42,744 nt of DNA from a virus. The position numbers were made by a program, and so were the translations under genes. Shown in pieces: positions 1 through 6,336 of the stretch. The notes under the pieces were generated by a model. It saw only the letters and a program-made list of their open reading frames with translations. It had not been told where the DNA came from and made no database searches. Location: positions 1 through 42,744 of IMG/VR virus record IMGVR_UViG_3300031746_000052; one strand, 5' to 3'. Each line of letters begins with the position of its first letter. The stretch's first letter is position 1.

Positions 1-1
1 C

Positions 2-130
2 GATGTCTATTCGGCCAGCACGGGCAAGAGGAGCACGCAATGGGAAGCATGGGATTGCCTGGAATGTGGTAGTGTGTGTTTGGGGATGGAAGCCGCGAAT
101 GCCTGTTGTAGACCCGAAGAGGAGGATTGA
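2..130 (+). CDS. C-terminal end of a truncated upstream protein
   Basis: An open frame enters from the left edge and stops with TGA at 128-130, leaving the last 42 residues. The fragment has a CxxC pair (residues L-E-C-G-S-V-C) and a further Cys pair near the acidic end, so a metal-binding tail is possible. The ribosome-binding site of the next gene (GGAGG at 121-125) lies inside its last codons, the spacing usual for phage operons. Family unknown because the body of the protein lies outside the window. It does not simply continue the nuclease cut at the right edge: joining the ends gives a different frame. Confidence 0.55.
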   Translation, partial: DVYSASTGKRSTQWEAWDCLECGSVCLGMEAANACCRPEEED

Positions 131-133
131 ACT

Positions 134-322
134 ATGTGGTATGTCGTCTCAAATGATGTAGTATGGTCCACACATAGGAACCGCTCAAATGCCAAATCAT
201 CTGCTCGCCGGTTGGGCATCAAAATGGCGCACAAAGGGTATCAATTCCGAGTAGCGAAAATACGCTACCGGTGGTCTAAAGGAGATAATCCAGCAGCCCG
301 ATATTACTGCCCATTGTCATAA
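134..322 (+). CDS. Small basic protein of unknown function
   Basis: This encodes 62 residues with many Arg and Lys and a run of Tyr/Trp near the end. The ATG at 134 sits 8 bases after a strong GGAGG site and 3 bases after the stop of the preceding partial gene, so the two are probably co-translated. An intrinsic terminator at 365-393 follows, which makes this the last gene of its operon. The fold (beta-like alternation, basic) could suit nucleic-acid binding, but I recognise no family. Confidence 0.55.
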   Translation: MWYVVSNDVVWSTHRNRSNAKSSARRLGIKMAHKGYQFRVAKIRYRWSKGDNPAARYYCPLS

Positions 323-364
323 ACAACAATCGTTATTTGTGACATAGCGTTTCATCCTTCGCAC

Positions 365-393
365 AGCCCGTCCCGTGTGGCGGGCTTTGTCTT
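365..393 (+). terminator. Intrinsic terminator after the left plus-strand operon
   Basis: AGCCCG (365-370) pairs with CGGGCT (381-386) across a 10-base loop and is followed by TTGTCTT. It lies 43 bases after the stop codon of the small gene at 134-322 and closes that operon. Confidence 0.7.
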
Positions 394-664
394 GCGTCCC
401 ACCCGCCGAGCACGCCCTACAATGCCTGATCCTCCGCCCGTCCGACCCATAGTACCCAATTGCCCATAGTCCGCGCCCGTTATCGCAGCCCTCCGCAGGG
501 TCGATAGTGTGTGTGCCCTCCCATACCCTCCACAGGTAGATCGCCCATTGTAGCGTATTCCAGACGCCCTCTTTGCCCATGCCCTGGGACCAAGCACGCA
601 CCATTAGTAGGCGCCCTCCCCTATCCATGCCCATGTCTGCCTCTTCTCTGTGGAGGAAGCCCAC

Positions 665-706
665 GTCCGATAACACCCAGGTCCGATAACCACACCGTCC
701 GATAAC
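665..706. repeat. Three direct iterons GTCCGATAAC with exact 16-bp period
   Basis: GTCCGATAAC occurs at 665-674, 681-690 and 697-706, so the starts are exactly 16 bases apart. The six spacer bases differ (ACACCC+AG, CACACC, CCAGCC-like), so only the decamer is conserved. Regular spacing on one face of the helix is typical of initiator or repressor arrays. Confidence 0.85.
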
Positions 707-812
707 CCAGCCGGCCCCCCGGAGACGCGGGCGAACCCCGGCCAAAGACCTCCCCCACGCCGAAAAAATACAGAAAATACCAACCCCTACAATCGTTACA
801 GTCTATACCTAC

Positions 813-975
813 GGAAGGTCGCAAAGGAGGGGAAGGTCGCAAATACACGTCCTAAGACACCCCTTTATACAACCTTCCACGTTATTACTCTAATATCCTT
901 GAAGGGTGCAAGAAGGGGGGGGGTGAAAATGGGAAGGTCGCAAATATGGGGGTCTCTGGGGGAGTTTTTGCGACC
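813..975. repeat. GGAAGGTCGCAAA repeats, three direct and one inverted core
   Basis: The 13-mer GGAAGGTCGCAAA occurs at 813-825, 831-843 and 932-944. The core is found inverted as TTTGCGACC at 967-975, only 16 bases from the stop of the ATPase gene. These could be protein-binding sites of a replication origin or of a regulator. The family is distinct from the 16-bp iterons upstream. Confidence 0.8.
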
Positions 976-990
976 TAGCGTTTTTAGCGT

Positions 991-2055
991 CTAATCGAGG
1001 GTAGGCAGGGACCATTCCCAGTATCCCCCCCCTTCCGGTAGGGTATTCTTCACAGCCTGTATCTCATCTTTCTTCTTGACGTTTTGCAGGGTTCTCTCCG
1101 AATATCCCTCCGTTTTTCCATCCCTGTATACATCTGCTGCTGGCTTCGGCCCATCCGATAGGTACTTCCACAGCCAATCCCCTGCGCTTTCTTGCTTCCT
1201 CGGCCTCCCATTCTGACCCTGCGGAGGAGCCAACTCTTCCTTTGCAGTCTCCAACAGAATCCCTTTCTCGAACAGGCAATATCCAACCTGCCCAGTCTTC
1301 CCATCCTCCGTTACGATAGGAGCAGACGTAATCCTGTACGCCAGCCCCGTGGTCTTAGGGGACAGATTACCCTTGAAGAACAGCATTTTCCTGCGGTCTC
1401 TATCCTTCTGGTCCGTCTGTATCAACCACATAGCTCGCGCCGTAGCGGAAATCCCCGTGGACCCAATAACCCTGTGCTCTGCGGAGGCTGATTCATTTTT
1501 GTTCAGGTGGCTGATACCCACGATAGCGATATTCTTCTCCGCTGCCATCACCGACAGGGGCATAAGGTACTCTCTCACTTCCGAGTTCTTGTTCTCATCC
1601 TTCCCCTCCATGTACGCCGAAATGGGATCAATGATAATGAGTCTCAAGTCCGGTATCTGCTTGACCGCATCCCATAGTACGTCCAAATCTTTCGTAAGAT
1701 TGAACAGCCCTTTGGTCTTATCCCCAATGTTGAAACTGGGTATCACAGCGATCTTCCCCATGTCCGCCTGTGCAGCCTGCAACCGTGGTTTGATCGTCTT
1801 CGAGACCGAATCCTCCGTGGACAGTATGATGGTGGACCCAATAGTCTGCTTCTTTCCTTCCCCGTCCGCCCACGGTCTCCCCGTAGATATCTGCGCCGCC
1901 ATATACAGCGACAAGAAGGATTTCGTCCCTCCCTGTACGCCCACCAGCATGGAGTACATCCCCAGGGGTATCTTATCGGGCCACAACCACTCAGTTGTTT
2001 CCGACTTAACATCCTTTAGGAACACTACGTTGGCAGACTTTTGTATCTCAGCCAA
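991..2055 (-). CDS. RepA-like RecA-fold replication ATPase (AAA_25 type)
   Basis: A 354-residue protein of the RepA/DnaB-like hexameric ATPase group, probably a replicative helicase or helicase-like initiator. Seen: an N-terminal EWLWPDKIPLG strand; a P-loop at residues 39-46 reading GVQGGTKS, where the usual Gly before Lys is Thr; TEDS at 80-83; a Walker B strand ending IIIDP with D143; HLNK in the sensor region; and a C-terminal winged-helix-like segment (WLWKYLSDGP...SERTLQNVKKK), usual for this family. The TTG start at 2055 is supported by its 8-bp overlap TTGGCTGA with the upstream gene, the same geometry as the other two junctions in the operon, and by an AAAGG site. Last gene of the minus-strand operon. 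Confidence 0.85.
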   Translation of the reverse strand: MAEIQKSANVVFLKDVKSETTEWLWPDKIPLGMYSMLVGVQGGTKSFLSLYMAAQISTGRPWADGEGKKQTIGSTIILSTEDSVSKTIKPRLQAAQADMGKIAVIPSFNIGDKTKGLFNLTKDLDVLWDAVKQIPDLRLIIIDPISAYMEGKDENKNSEVREYLMPLSVMAAEKNIAIVGISHLNKNESASAEHRVIGSTGISATARAMWLIQTDQKDRDRRKMLFFKGNLSPKTTGLAYRITSAPIVTEDGKTGQVGYCLFEKGILLETAKEELAPPQGQNGRPRKQESAGDWLWKYLSDGPKPAADVYRDGKTEGYSERTLQNVKKKDEIQAVKNTLPEGGGYWEWSLPTLD

Positions 2056-2287
2056 GTTGGCCTTCTTTCTTCCTCCATATTACATCCTTCTCGTATCTAT
2101 AGCACGGAAACCCCCTTCTCAATTCTATTGGTTTCGGATTTCCTGGATAGTACCCACAAAGGTTAACCCCCACCGTAGAGTAACAGCATGTCGAACATTC
2201 TGCCGGTATCTCCCTCTGGCGTTGTATCTCTTTGGACATCTCTTCTTGATGCTCTCTAAGACCCTTCTCAAATTGGAAATCACTCAT
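2048..2287 (-). CDS. Small Cys-rich protein, possible zinc ribbon
   Basis: This encodes 79 residues: an N-terminal charged helix (EHQEEMSKEIQRQRE) and then a cysteine module, C31-x2-C34-(C35)-x8-C44-x17-C62, followed by basic residues. The pattern suits one structural zinc ion. I chose the ATG at 2287 because it overlaps the preceding stop as ATGAGTGA, matching the other operon junctions; a further in-frame ATG lies upstream at 2320. The first cysteine spacings match those of the small plus-strand protein at 3656-3853. Function unknown; position just before the ATPase suggests a replication accessory. Confidence 0.65.
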   Translation of the reverse strand: MSDFQFEKGLREHQEEMSKEIQRQREIPAECSTCCYSTVGVNLCGYYPGNPKPIELRRGFPCYRYEKDVIWRKKEGQLG

Positions 2288-2453
2288 GGTAGGTTCCCCC
2301 CCATTGTCCCTCCCCCCCATCCCTGCACCACCTTCTACCGTCCCAGGCCAGCCACTTACCGCTCGTGTGGTCGTACCTCACCTTGTTCCCGTAATCCGTG
2401 GCGAACCGCAGAGCGTTTCCCATGTCCGTTTGTGGATAATTCAAATCAGTCAC
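2280..2453 (-). CDS. Stand-alone fragment resembling the N-terminus of phage D5-type primase-helicases
   Basis: A 57-residue protein beginning at GTG 2453, which overlaps the previous stop as GTGACTGA. Its sequence carries the signature T-D-M-G-N-A...RY...GKWLAWDGRRW, which resembles the segment that opens many phage and plasmid primase-helicases ahead of the D5_N/helicase region. Here that segment ends by itself, and the ATPase is a different family encoded two genes later. It may be a domain that works in trans with the RepA-like ATPase, or a relic left after replacement of a longer primase. The family resemblance is from memory. Confidence 0.55.
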   Translation of the reverse strand: MTDLNYPQTDMGNALRFATDYGNKVRYDHTSGKWLAWDGRRWCRDGGEGQWGGTYHE

Positions 2454-2802
2454 GATTACTCCCCACAGCTTCCAGGGCCTTGTCCACCATTTCCATATCA
2501 AGATAGTCGAGAGTCCAATCATCAAATTTCTGACGTACCGTCTTGAGGGTCTCCACCAACAGGGGGAATGCTTTGTGAAGACGTGCGTACTCCTCCCTTA
2601 TCTTACGTTCACCGTCCCACTTTTCTTTCTCTTTTCTGATGGACTCAGCCAATCTCATCTCCACCTGGGCTGGATCGTGCTGTTTGCAGTACATCTTTCT
2701 GCCCCGTTCCACCGTGGCGTTCCTTGAGCACTGGTGCCGATGAAATTCCCCCCCTGGTCCCTCCCCCCTCAACGATGCACAACACTTCTGTTTTTCGTCC
2801 AC
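2446..2802 (-). CDS. Cys-containing helical protein, first gene of the minus-strand operon
   Basis: This encodes 118 residues. The N-terminal third holds paired cysteines and CSRNATVERGRKMYCKQHDP, a short Cys/His segment of the kind found in small phage proteins that may bind zinc. The remainder is a long charged helix, probably coiled coil (RLAESIRKEKEKWDGERKIREEYARL is split by no helix breaker). The GTG start at 2802 follows GAAAGGGA by 6-7 bases. It is the first gene after the minus-strand promoter at 2915-2943. Function unknown. Confidence 0.65.
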   Translation of the reverse strand: MDEKQKCCASLRGEGPGGEFHRHQCSRNATVERGRKMYCKQHDPAQVEMRLAESIRKEKEKWDGERKIREEYARLHKAFPLLVETLKTVRQKFDDWTLDYLDMEMVDKALEAVGSNRD

Positions 2803-2914
2803 GGTCGGTCCCTTTCAAAAAGAGGCGGGGGATAGTGGCTGGGAATAGGCAGGAAGAGTTCCACGCCCCCGCCGAGGCTTGTATGATGGCAAGTTGCCAG
2901 ATTCCCATACCCCT

Positions 2915-2943
2915 ATTATACCACCACCCCCGCAGGGAGTCAA
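2915..2943 (-). promoter_or_regulatory. Sigma-70 promoter for the minus-strand replication operon
   Basis: Read on the minus strand: TTGACT (2943-2938), 17 bases, TATAAT (2920-2915). This is the best consensus promoter in the window and drives the four genes down to 991. Its spacer contains a variant of the iterated motif (CCTGCGGG). Confidence 0.85.
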
Positions 2944-2980
2944 CCCACCATCTTTTTTTTCTTAAACCTGTGATTGGGTA

Positions 2981-3009
2981 TTGCATTGTATGGTAGTTAC
3001 TGGTACAAT
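2981..3009 (+). promoter_or_regulatory. Sigma-70 promoter TTGCAT-N17-TACAAT, divergent
   Basis: TTGCAT (2981-2986), a 17-base spacer, then TACAAT (3004-3009) with a TGG extension before the -10. It is back to back with the minus-strand promoter. The predicted start site, about seven bases after the -10, coincides with the ATG of the next gene at 3016, so the transcript would be leaderless. The same hexamers and spacing recur at 36547 and 36994. Confidence 0.75.
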
Positions 3010-3015
3010 GGGGGA

Positions 3016-3375
3016 ATGGAAGAACAACGACCGGCCAAGAACTCACCCGAAGGGAAACACCTTATCGTGGTGGAGGCATACAACCCCTGCCGGTGCCATA
3101 CCCTGGTCCGTGCCAGATTTAAGACAGATGAAGGCCATTGGTTTTTCTTCTTTGTCCCCATCCGTCATGGCGTCACATTCGGGGACCATCTCATTTTCCA
3201 CACCAACAACCATGTTCCTCCCACCTTAAGCCTTTTTCTCGACCGGGGGGAGAAACTCCGATATCGTCTCCAGATGGACGATATACCGAGTGGGATTTTC
3301 GATAAAGCCCTAAGAGAGTTGTCGCCATTGGTGAATCCACAACAGAAGGAAGAGAGAGGAGAAAACAATGTTTAA
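3016..3375 (+). CDS. Hypothetical protein, leaderless start
   Basis: A 119-residue protein of alternating beta character with a Cys pair in NPCRCHTL, a WFFFF run and a charged tail. The frame stays open back through the promoter, but transcription should begin at about 3016, so the ATG there is the first usable start and has no Shine-Dalgarno site. A GTG at 3069, 11 bases after AAGGGA, is an alternative. It overlaps the next gene by 8 bases. First gene of the divergent plus-strand operon; no family recognised. Confidence 0.65.
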   Translation: MEEQRPAKNSPEGKHLIVVEAYNPCRCHTLVRARFKTDEGHWFFFFVPIRHGVTFGDHLIFHTNNHVPPTLSLFLDRGEKLRYRLQMDDIPSGIFDKALRELSPLVNPQQKEERGENNV

Positions 3376-3652
3376 CATTGAGTTCAAAGCCGGTAAGACC
3401 GACACGGCCGTCGCCGTAGAAATCGAAACAGACACCCCATGTTACCGTCCCGTAATTCGTTTACTTTGGGATACCGGATTTCAAATAACGGCCCAGTTGC
3501 TCCGGTCTCATTGTGAGAAAGAGCTACGAAAGGCCATAAGAAACTTGGTCAAGCAGGCCTACGAACAAGGCCTCGTAGATGGGAAAAATCACCGTCAAGT
3601 CAAAACGGATTTCGTGGAGTCTCTCGTACCCTCCGATGTAATTGGGTGGTGA
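3368..3652 (+). CDS. Hypothetical protein, 94 aa
   Basis: The N-terminal half looks like beta strands (FNIEFKAG...VAVEIET) and the second half is helical and basic (KELRKAIRNLVKQAYEQGL). The ATG at 3368 follows GAGAGGAG by 6 bases and overlaps the previous gene. Four bases separate it from the next start, so translation is probably coupled. I recognise no family. Confidence 0.6.
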   Translation: MFNIEFKAGKTDTAVAVEIETDTPCYRPVIRLLWDTGFQITAQLLRSHCEKELRKAIRNLVKQAYEQGLVDGKNHRQVKTDFVESLVPSDVIGW

Positions 3653-3655
3653 CGT

Positions 3656-3853
3656 ATGATAGAGAAGCACTGTAGCGATTGCGCCTTCTACGACCCATTC
3701 GGACTCAAGTGCCGCTTGACGGGGGACCACGAGTGGTCCACGAGCAGGGCCTGCGAGGCATATGAACCCATGTCCGATCACGCCATTGAGGACCTTCTCG
3801 ACAGCATCGAGCAGGATAACATCCTCCGTGACGCAACGTGGAGGCCCGAATGA
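3656..3853 (+). CDS. Small four-cysteine protein, possible zinc finger
   Basis: A 65-residue protein with C6-x2-C9-x9-C19-x13-C33 and an acidic helical tail (DHAIEDLLDSIEQD). The cysteine spacing resembles that of the minus-strand protein at 2048-2287 (x2, x9, then x17), suggesting a shared mini-fold. The stop overlaps the methyltransferase start as ATGA, so the pair is coupled. Function unknown; binding of nucleic acid or a partner protein is possible. Confidence 0.65.
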   Translation: MIEKHCSDCAFYDPFGLKCRLTGDHEWSTSRACEAYEPMSDHAIEDLLDSIEQDNILRDATWRPE

Positions 3854-4581
3854 GTAAACACGCCATTCTCTGTGGGGATTTCCTGAAAATACTCCCCACT
3901 CTACCTCCAGCCACGATGATCTTCGCTGATCCCCCCGACAACTTGGGTGTAGTCTATGATGGCGGTGTGTCGGATCAGCGTAACGACTATCTGCACTGGC
4001 TTCTCGAAGGGATAGCCACAGCAGCTTTGTTACATGATCCAAAGGTATTCTGGCTAAGCATAAACCATATTTACCTCTCGGATGTACTAAGGTGGTTCGG
4101 ATGCTGGAGATCGGATTCCCCCTCAGAGTGGCAGGTCCGTTTATTTCTGTGGCGGTTCACCTTCGGACAGCACCGGAACAGCGACTTCGGCAACGGCTAC
4201 CGTCCCATCCTACGCTTCTCTCGGCCTGGAACCGAGTGGTACACAGACAGTGTACGAGTGCCCTCCGCCCGGCAGACCAAGTACCACGACAAGCGGGCCT
4301 CTGCGGAGGGACGTGTTCCCGATGACGTGTGGGACTTCCCCCGCGTGTGCGGGACCTTCCACGAACGCCGTCCTTGGCACCCCAACCAACATCCGGAGGC
4401 CCTAATGGAGCGCATCATAAAGGTATCGTGCCGAGAGGGTGACGACTGCATCGACCTCTTTGGGGGAACCTTCACGACGGATCGCGTATGCCGTAGGCTC
4501 GGCGTATCCTGCACGAGCATCGAGATTTCCCCCGTGTACTGCCAGAAATACCAGGAAGAACTATCACATGCGACGACCTGA
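3850..4581 (+). CDS. DNA methyltransferase, beta class (N6-adenine or N4-cytosine), DPPD variant
   Basis: A 243-residue SAM-dependent DNA amino-methyltransferase. The catalytic motif comes first (ADPPDNLG, residues 26-33, where DPPY is usual) and the SAM-binding motif lies near the C-terminus (IDLFGGTFTT, 201-210), the beta-class order. Before it is HPNQHPEALMERII, matching the HPxQKPExLxxRII signature of this class. The Tyr-to-Asp change at the last position of the catalytic motif and FGGTF instead of FxGSG are notable; activity may be altered. I chose ATG 3850, with GGAGG at 3840-3844 and ATGA coupling to the previous gene, over a GTG at 3838. It could protect the phage from host restriction or tag DNA for packaging. 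No cognate nuclease is seen. Confidence 0.8.
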   Translation: MSKHAILCGDFLKILPTLPPATMIFADPPDNLGVVYDGGVSDQRNDYLHWLLEGIATAALLHDPKVFWLSINHIYLSDVLRWFGCWRSDSPSEWQVRLFLWRFTFGQHRNSDFGNGYRPILRFSRPGTEWYTDSVRVPSARQTKYHDKRASAEGRVPDDVWDFPRVCGTFHERRPWHPNQHPEALMERIIKVSCREGDDCIDLFGGTFTTDRVCRRLGVSCTSIEISPVYCQKYQEELSHATT

Positions 4582-4666
4582 CACTATCGTACTGGTGTGG
4601 ATGATGGCCAAGATCGTAGTGGACGTGGTGGCGATTATCTACCTATTTTGGAGGTTCGGAAAGTGA
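4568..4666 (+). CDS. Single-span membrane microprotein
   Basis: A 32-residue protein: a basic start (MRRPD), then about 20 hydrophobic residues (TIVLVWMMAKIVVDVVAIIYLFW), then RFGK. This is one transmembrane helix interrupted by Lys and Asp. GGAAGAA precedes the ATG by nine bases. It overlaps the methyltransferase end by 14 bases and shares its stop region with the next start (GTGA). Its size and context fit a phage membrane microprotein; function unknown. Confidence 0.5.
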   Translation: MRRPDTIVLVWMMAKIVVDVVAIIYLFWRFGK

Positions 4667-5097
4667 GTCATGCACTCAAGACCTTTGATTTCGGATCGGG
4701 GGAGATAACGGAAGTCTCATATCTGGAAAAGGTGTTCGGGATCAAACGTCGGACGGCAATGGCCTATCTCAAAGCCCTCCATATCCAGCCCATCTTCATC
4801 GGAGCGGACGCATACTTCAGCCTCCCCACCCTCCGCAGAATCCTGTTCGTCCTGAGCCGTCCGGGGTCACCGGGATTTGTCATGCCCGGCTCCAAAAAGA
4901 AGAACGATCCCCGACTCAACAAGGGGGGCTACCTGACCGAAGTGACCGATGGGATTCTGGCGCAGGCGGCTGCCCCGGTCATCCTCGCGGAGATGGCTGG
5001 GGCGACGGGGCGGGACGTAGACCTCTTGAAGAAATTTATCGTCCCCTCCGCAGAGAAGAAATCCAAGAAACCAAAAGAGGAACCCGATGGAAAATGA
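4663..5097 (+). CDS. Helix-turn-helix DNA-binding protein, possible small terminase or regulator
   Basis: A 144-residue protein. Residues about 15-55 (VSYLEKVFGIKRRTAMAYLK...ADAYFSLPTLRRIL) look like an excisionase/MerR-style winged helix. The C-terminal part is helical with a Lys-rich tail. The GTG at 4663 is chosen because GGAGG (4650-4654) lies eight bases upstream and GTGA overlaps the previous stop. Lying two genes upstream of the terminase cluster, it could recognise packaging DNA, but an early regulator is as likely. A homing endonuclease gene now separates it from the rest of the cluster. Confidence 0.55.
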   Translation: MSHALKTFDFGSGEITEVSYLEKVFGIKRRTAMAYLKALHIQPIFIGADAYFSLPTLRRILFVLSRPGSPGFVMPGSKKKNDPRLNKGGYLTEVTDGILAQAAAPVILAEMAGATGRDVDLLKKFIVPSAEKKSKKPKEEPDGK

Positions 5098-5620
5098 AGT
5101 GAGACAAATTCCAAGATACCCCAATTACTGGGCTACGAGGTATGGTTCAATTCTTTCTCGTAAACGATTAAGAACGAAAGGAGGAATCCTACGTCCAACT
5201 ATAGAGACGGGAGGACATTTGCGTCTCTTGGTATGCGAAGACGGAAAGAAATATCACGAATTTGTCCATAGGCTGGTGCTGGAGGCGTTCGTGGGACCGT
5301 GCCCGGTGGGGATGGAGTGCAGACACCTGAATGGGAATCCCTCCGACAACCGATTGGAGAACTTGGCGTGGGGAACCAAATCGGAAAATGCCCAGGATGC
5401 GGTAAGACATGGAACATCCGCAGGATTCCAACTCAGAGGCAGAGTTGGTTTATCTGGGGAGAGAAATGGACAATCAAAGCTTATGGAGGAAAAAGTTCGG
5501 GTAATCAGATATCTTTTTAAGGCAGCCAAATTTAATCAAACAGAATTGGCTTGGCAATTCGATGTAAGCAAGACCACTATCAGAAGAGTAGTTATTGGTG
5601 AACGATGGGGCCACGTATGA
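5087..5620 (+). CDS. HNH homing endonuclease (NUMOD4 plus HNH plus C-terminal HTH)
   Basis: A free-standing homing endonuclease, 177 residues. Domain order: an N-terminal NUMOD4-like segment (IPRYPNYWATRYGSILS), the HNH core (HRLVLEAFVGPCP...CRHLNGNPSDNRLENLAWG) with His/Asn/His positions, then a C-terminal helix-turn-helix (NQTELAWQFDVSKTTIRRV) that probably reads DNA. It is closely related to the endonuclease at 37029-37562. It overlaps the upstream gene by 11 bases and the downstream one by an ATGA, so it sits neatly in the operon although it is a selfish element. Its base composition is more AT-rich than its neighbours, in line with acquisition. Confidence 0.85.
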   Translation: MENEVRQIPRYPNYWATRYGSILSRKRLRTKGGILRPTIETGGHLRLLVCEDGKKYHEFVHRLVLEAFVGPCPVGMECRHLNGNPSDNRLENLAWGTKSENAQDAVRHGTSAGFQLRGRVGLSGERNGQSKLMEEKVRVIRYLFKAAKFNQTELAWQFDVSKTTIRRVVIGERWGHV

Positions 5621-6336
5621 ATGAAATCCAACGGGTAGCTCCGGACGATCTGACAGGTCTGATTCTATCCTATAATGACCCGAACCTGGTGGCCGGTCTA
5701 TTCGATTCGATGGGGTGGAATCTTACCGAAGAGATCAAGGAGACCTTATATGTGGCTCGTCAGTCCAAGAATCTTGCTGCGAAGATGACTGCCTTGAAAT
5801 ATCTCCGAACACTCGTAAATGAAACGGCAGAATCGGCCGGTTATTTGGCCAAGGTATCTCAGACAGTATCAACAGACGACGGAAGCCAAACAACGTTCTC
5901 GGCCCGGCGCATCGCTGGTGCCTTGAATCCAACCAACAACAAACTTCATAAGGAGATCGTGAATGTCCAAGACCAACGAGAATCAACCGCTGTCGTTCGA
6001 GGAAGCCTTACAGGGGAGACCGGGGGGATTGGAGATCGAGGAGTCGTTGCCCCCGGACGCGATGGACGATCCGGGTCCTATGACGGAGGACGAAGTGCTG
6101 GAGCAAGCCTTGGGGGAGGAGAAGGCGGAGATGATGCTGGGGACGAACTTCCAGGAGATACCGGAGACCCCGATGAACATACCGGACGTGGTGGAGATGG
6201 CTTCGATGATACTCCCCCATACTCCACCGGAGGCCCCTGCATCGACCATCGCCCTCCCACTTGTAGACATGCCCTCTACCCAGGTGTATCCTCCGCAGGG
6301 CCAGACGGAAGAGAACAGTCCGAAGAAAAGGTTTGA
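5617..6336 (+). CDS. Putative terminase small subunit with out-of-frame overlapping tail
   Basis: A 239-residue open frame. Residues 1 to about 120 form a normal helical protein (NLAAKMTALKYLRTLVNETAESAGYLAKV), similar in style and position to small terminase subunits that lie just before the large one. From about residue 118 the frame overlaps the next gene (start 5963) for 374 bases, and the protein becomes Gly/Asp/Arg-rich low complexity, the look of a frame shadowing another gene. Either the tail is genuinely translated, or a +1 shift or sequence error joins this gene to the 5963 frame. The start ATG overlaps the endonuclease stop. Confidence 0.55.
   Translation: MNEIQRVAPDDLTGLILSYNDPNLVAGLFDSMGWNLTEEIKETLYVARQSKNLAAKMTALKYLRTLVNETAESAGYLAKVSQTVSTDDGSQTTFSARRIAGALNPTNNKLHKEIVNVQDQRESTAVVRGSLTGETGGIGDRGVVAPGRDGRSGSYDGGRSAGASLGGGEGGDDAGDELPGDTGDPDEHTGRGGDGFDDTPPYSTGGPCIDHRPPTCRHALYPGVSSAGPDGREQSEEKV

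Larger units (their letters stand above)
323..990. other. Gene-free region with two repeat families; candidate origin or control region
   Basis: I see no convincing gene in these 668 bases. They hold, in order, the terminator at 365-393, one copy of the genome-wide CTCCGCAG motif (491-498), three 16-bp-spaced direct repeats (665-706), an AT-richer stretch at about 851-905, and GGTCGCAAA repeats (813-975). Iterons, an AT-rich patch and a neighbouring RepA-like replication ATPase (which ends at 991) are the parts expected of an iteron-type origin, but function is inferred only. The open frames on the complement read straight through the repeats and the terminator and look incidental. Confidence 0.5.

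Noticed and set aside
317-745. Open frames on the complement in the left gene-free region (142 and 81 codons)
   Set aside because: They run through the terminator and the 16-bp iterons, have no convincing ribosome-binding site, and show odd Arg/Gly/Trp composition.
1349-2506. A 385-codon plus-strand frame opposite the ATPase
   Set aside because: The ATPase on the minus strand has clear family motifs and a promoter; this frame has neither a start site nor family features.
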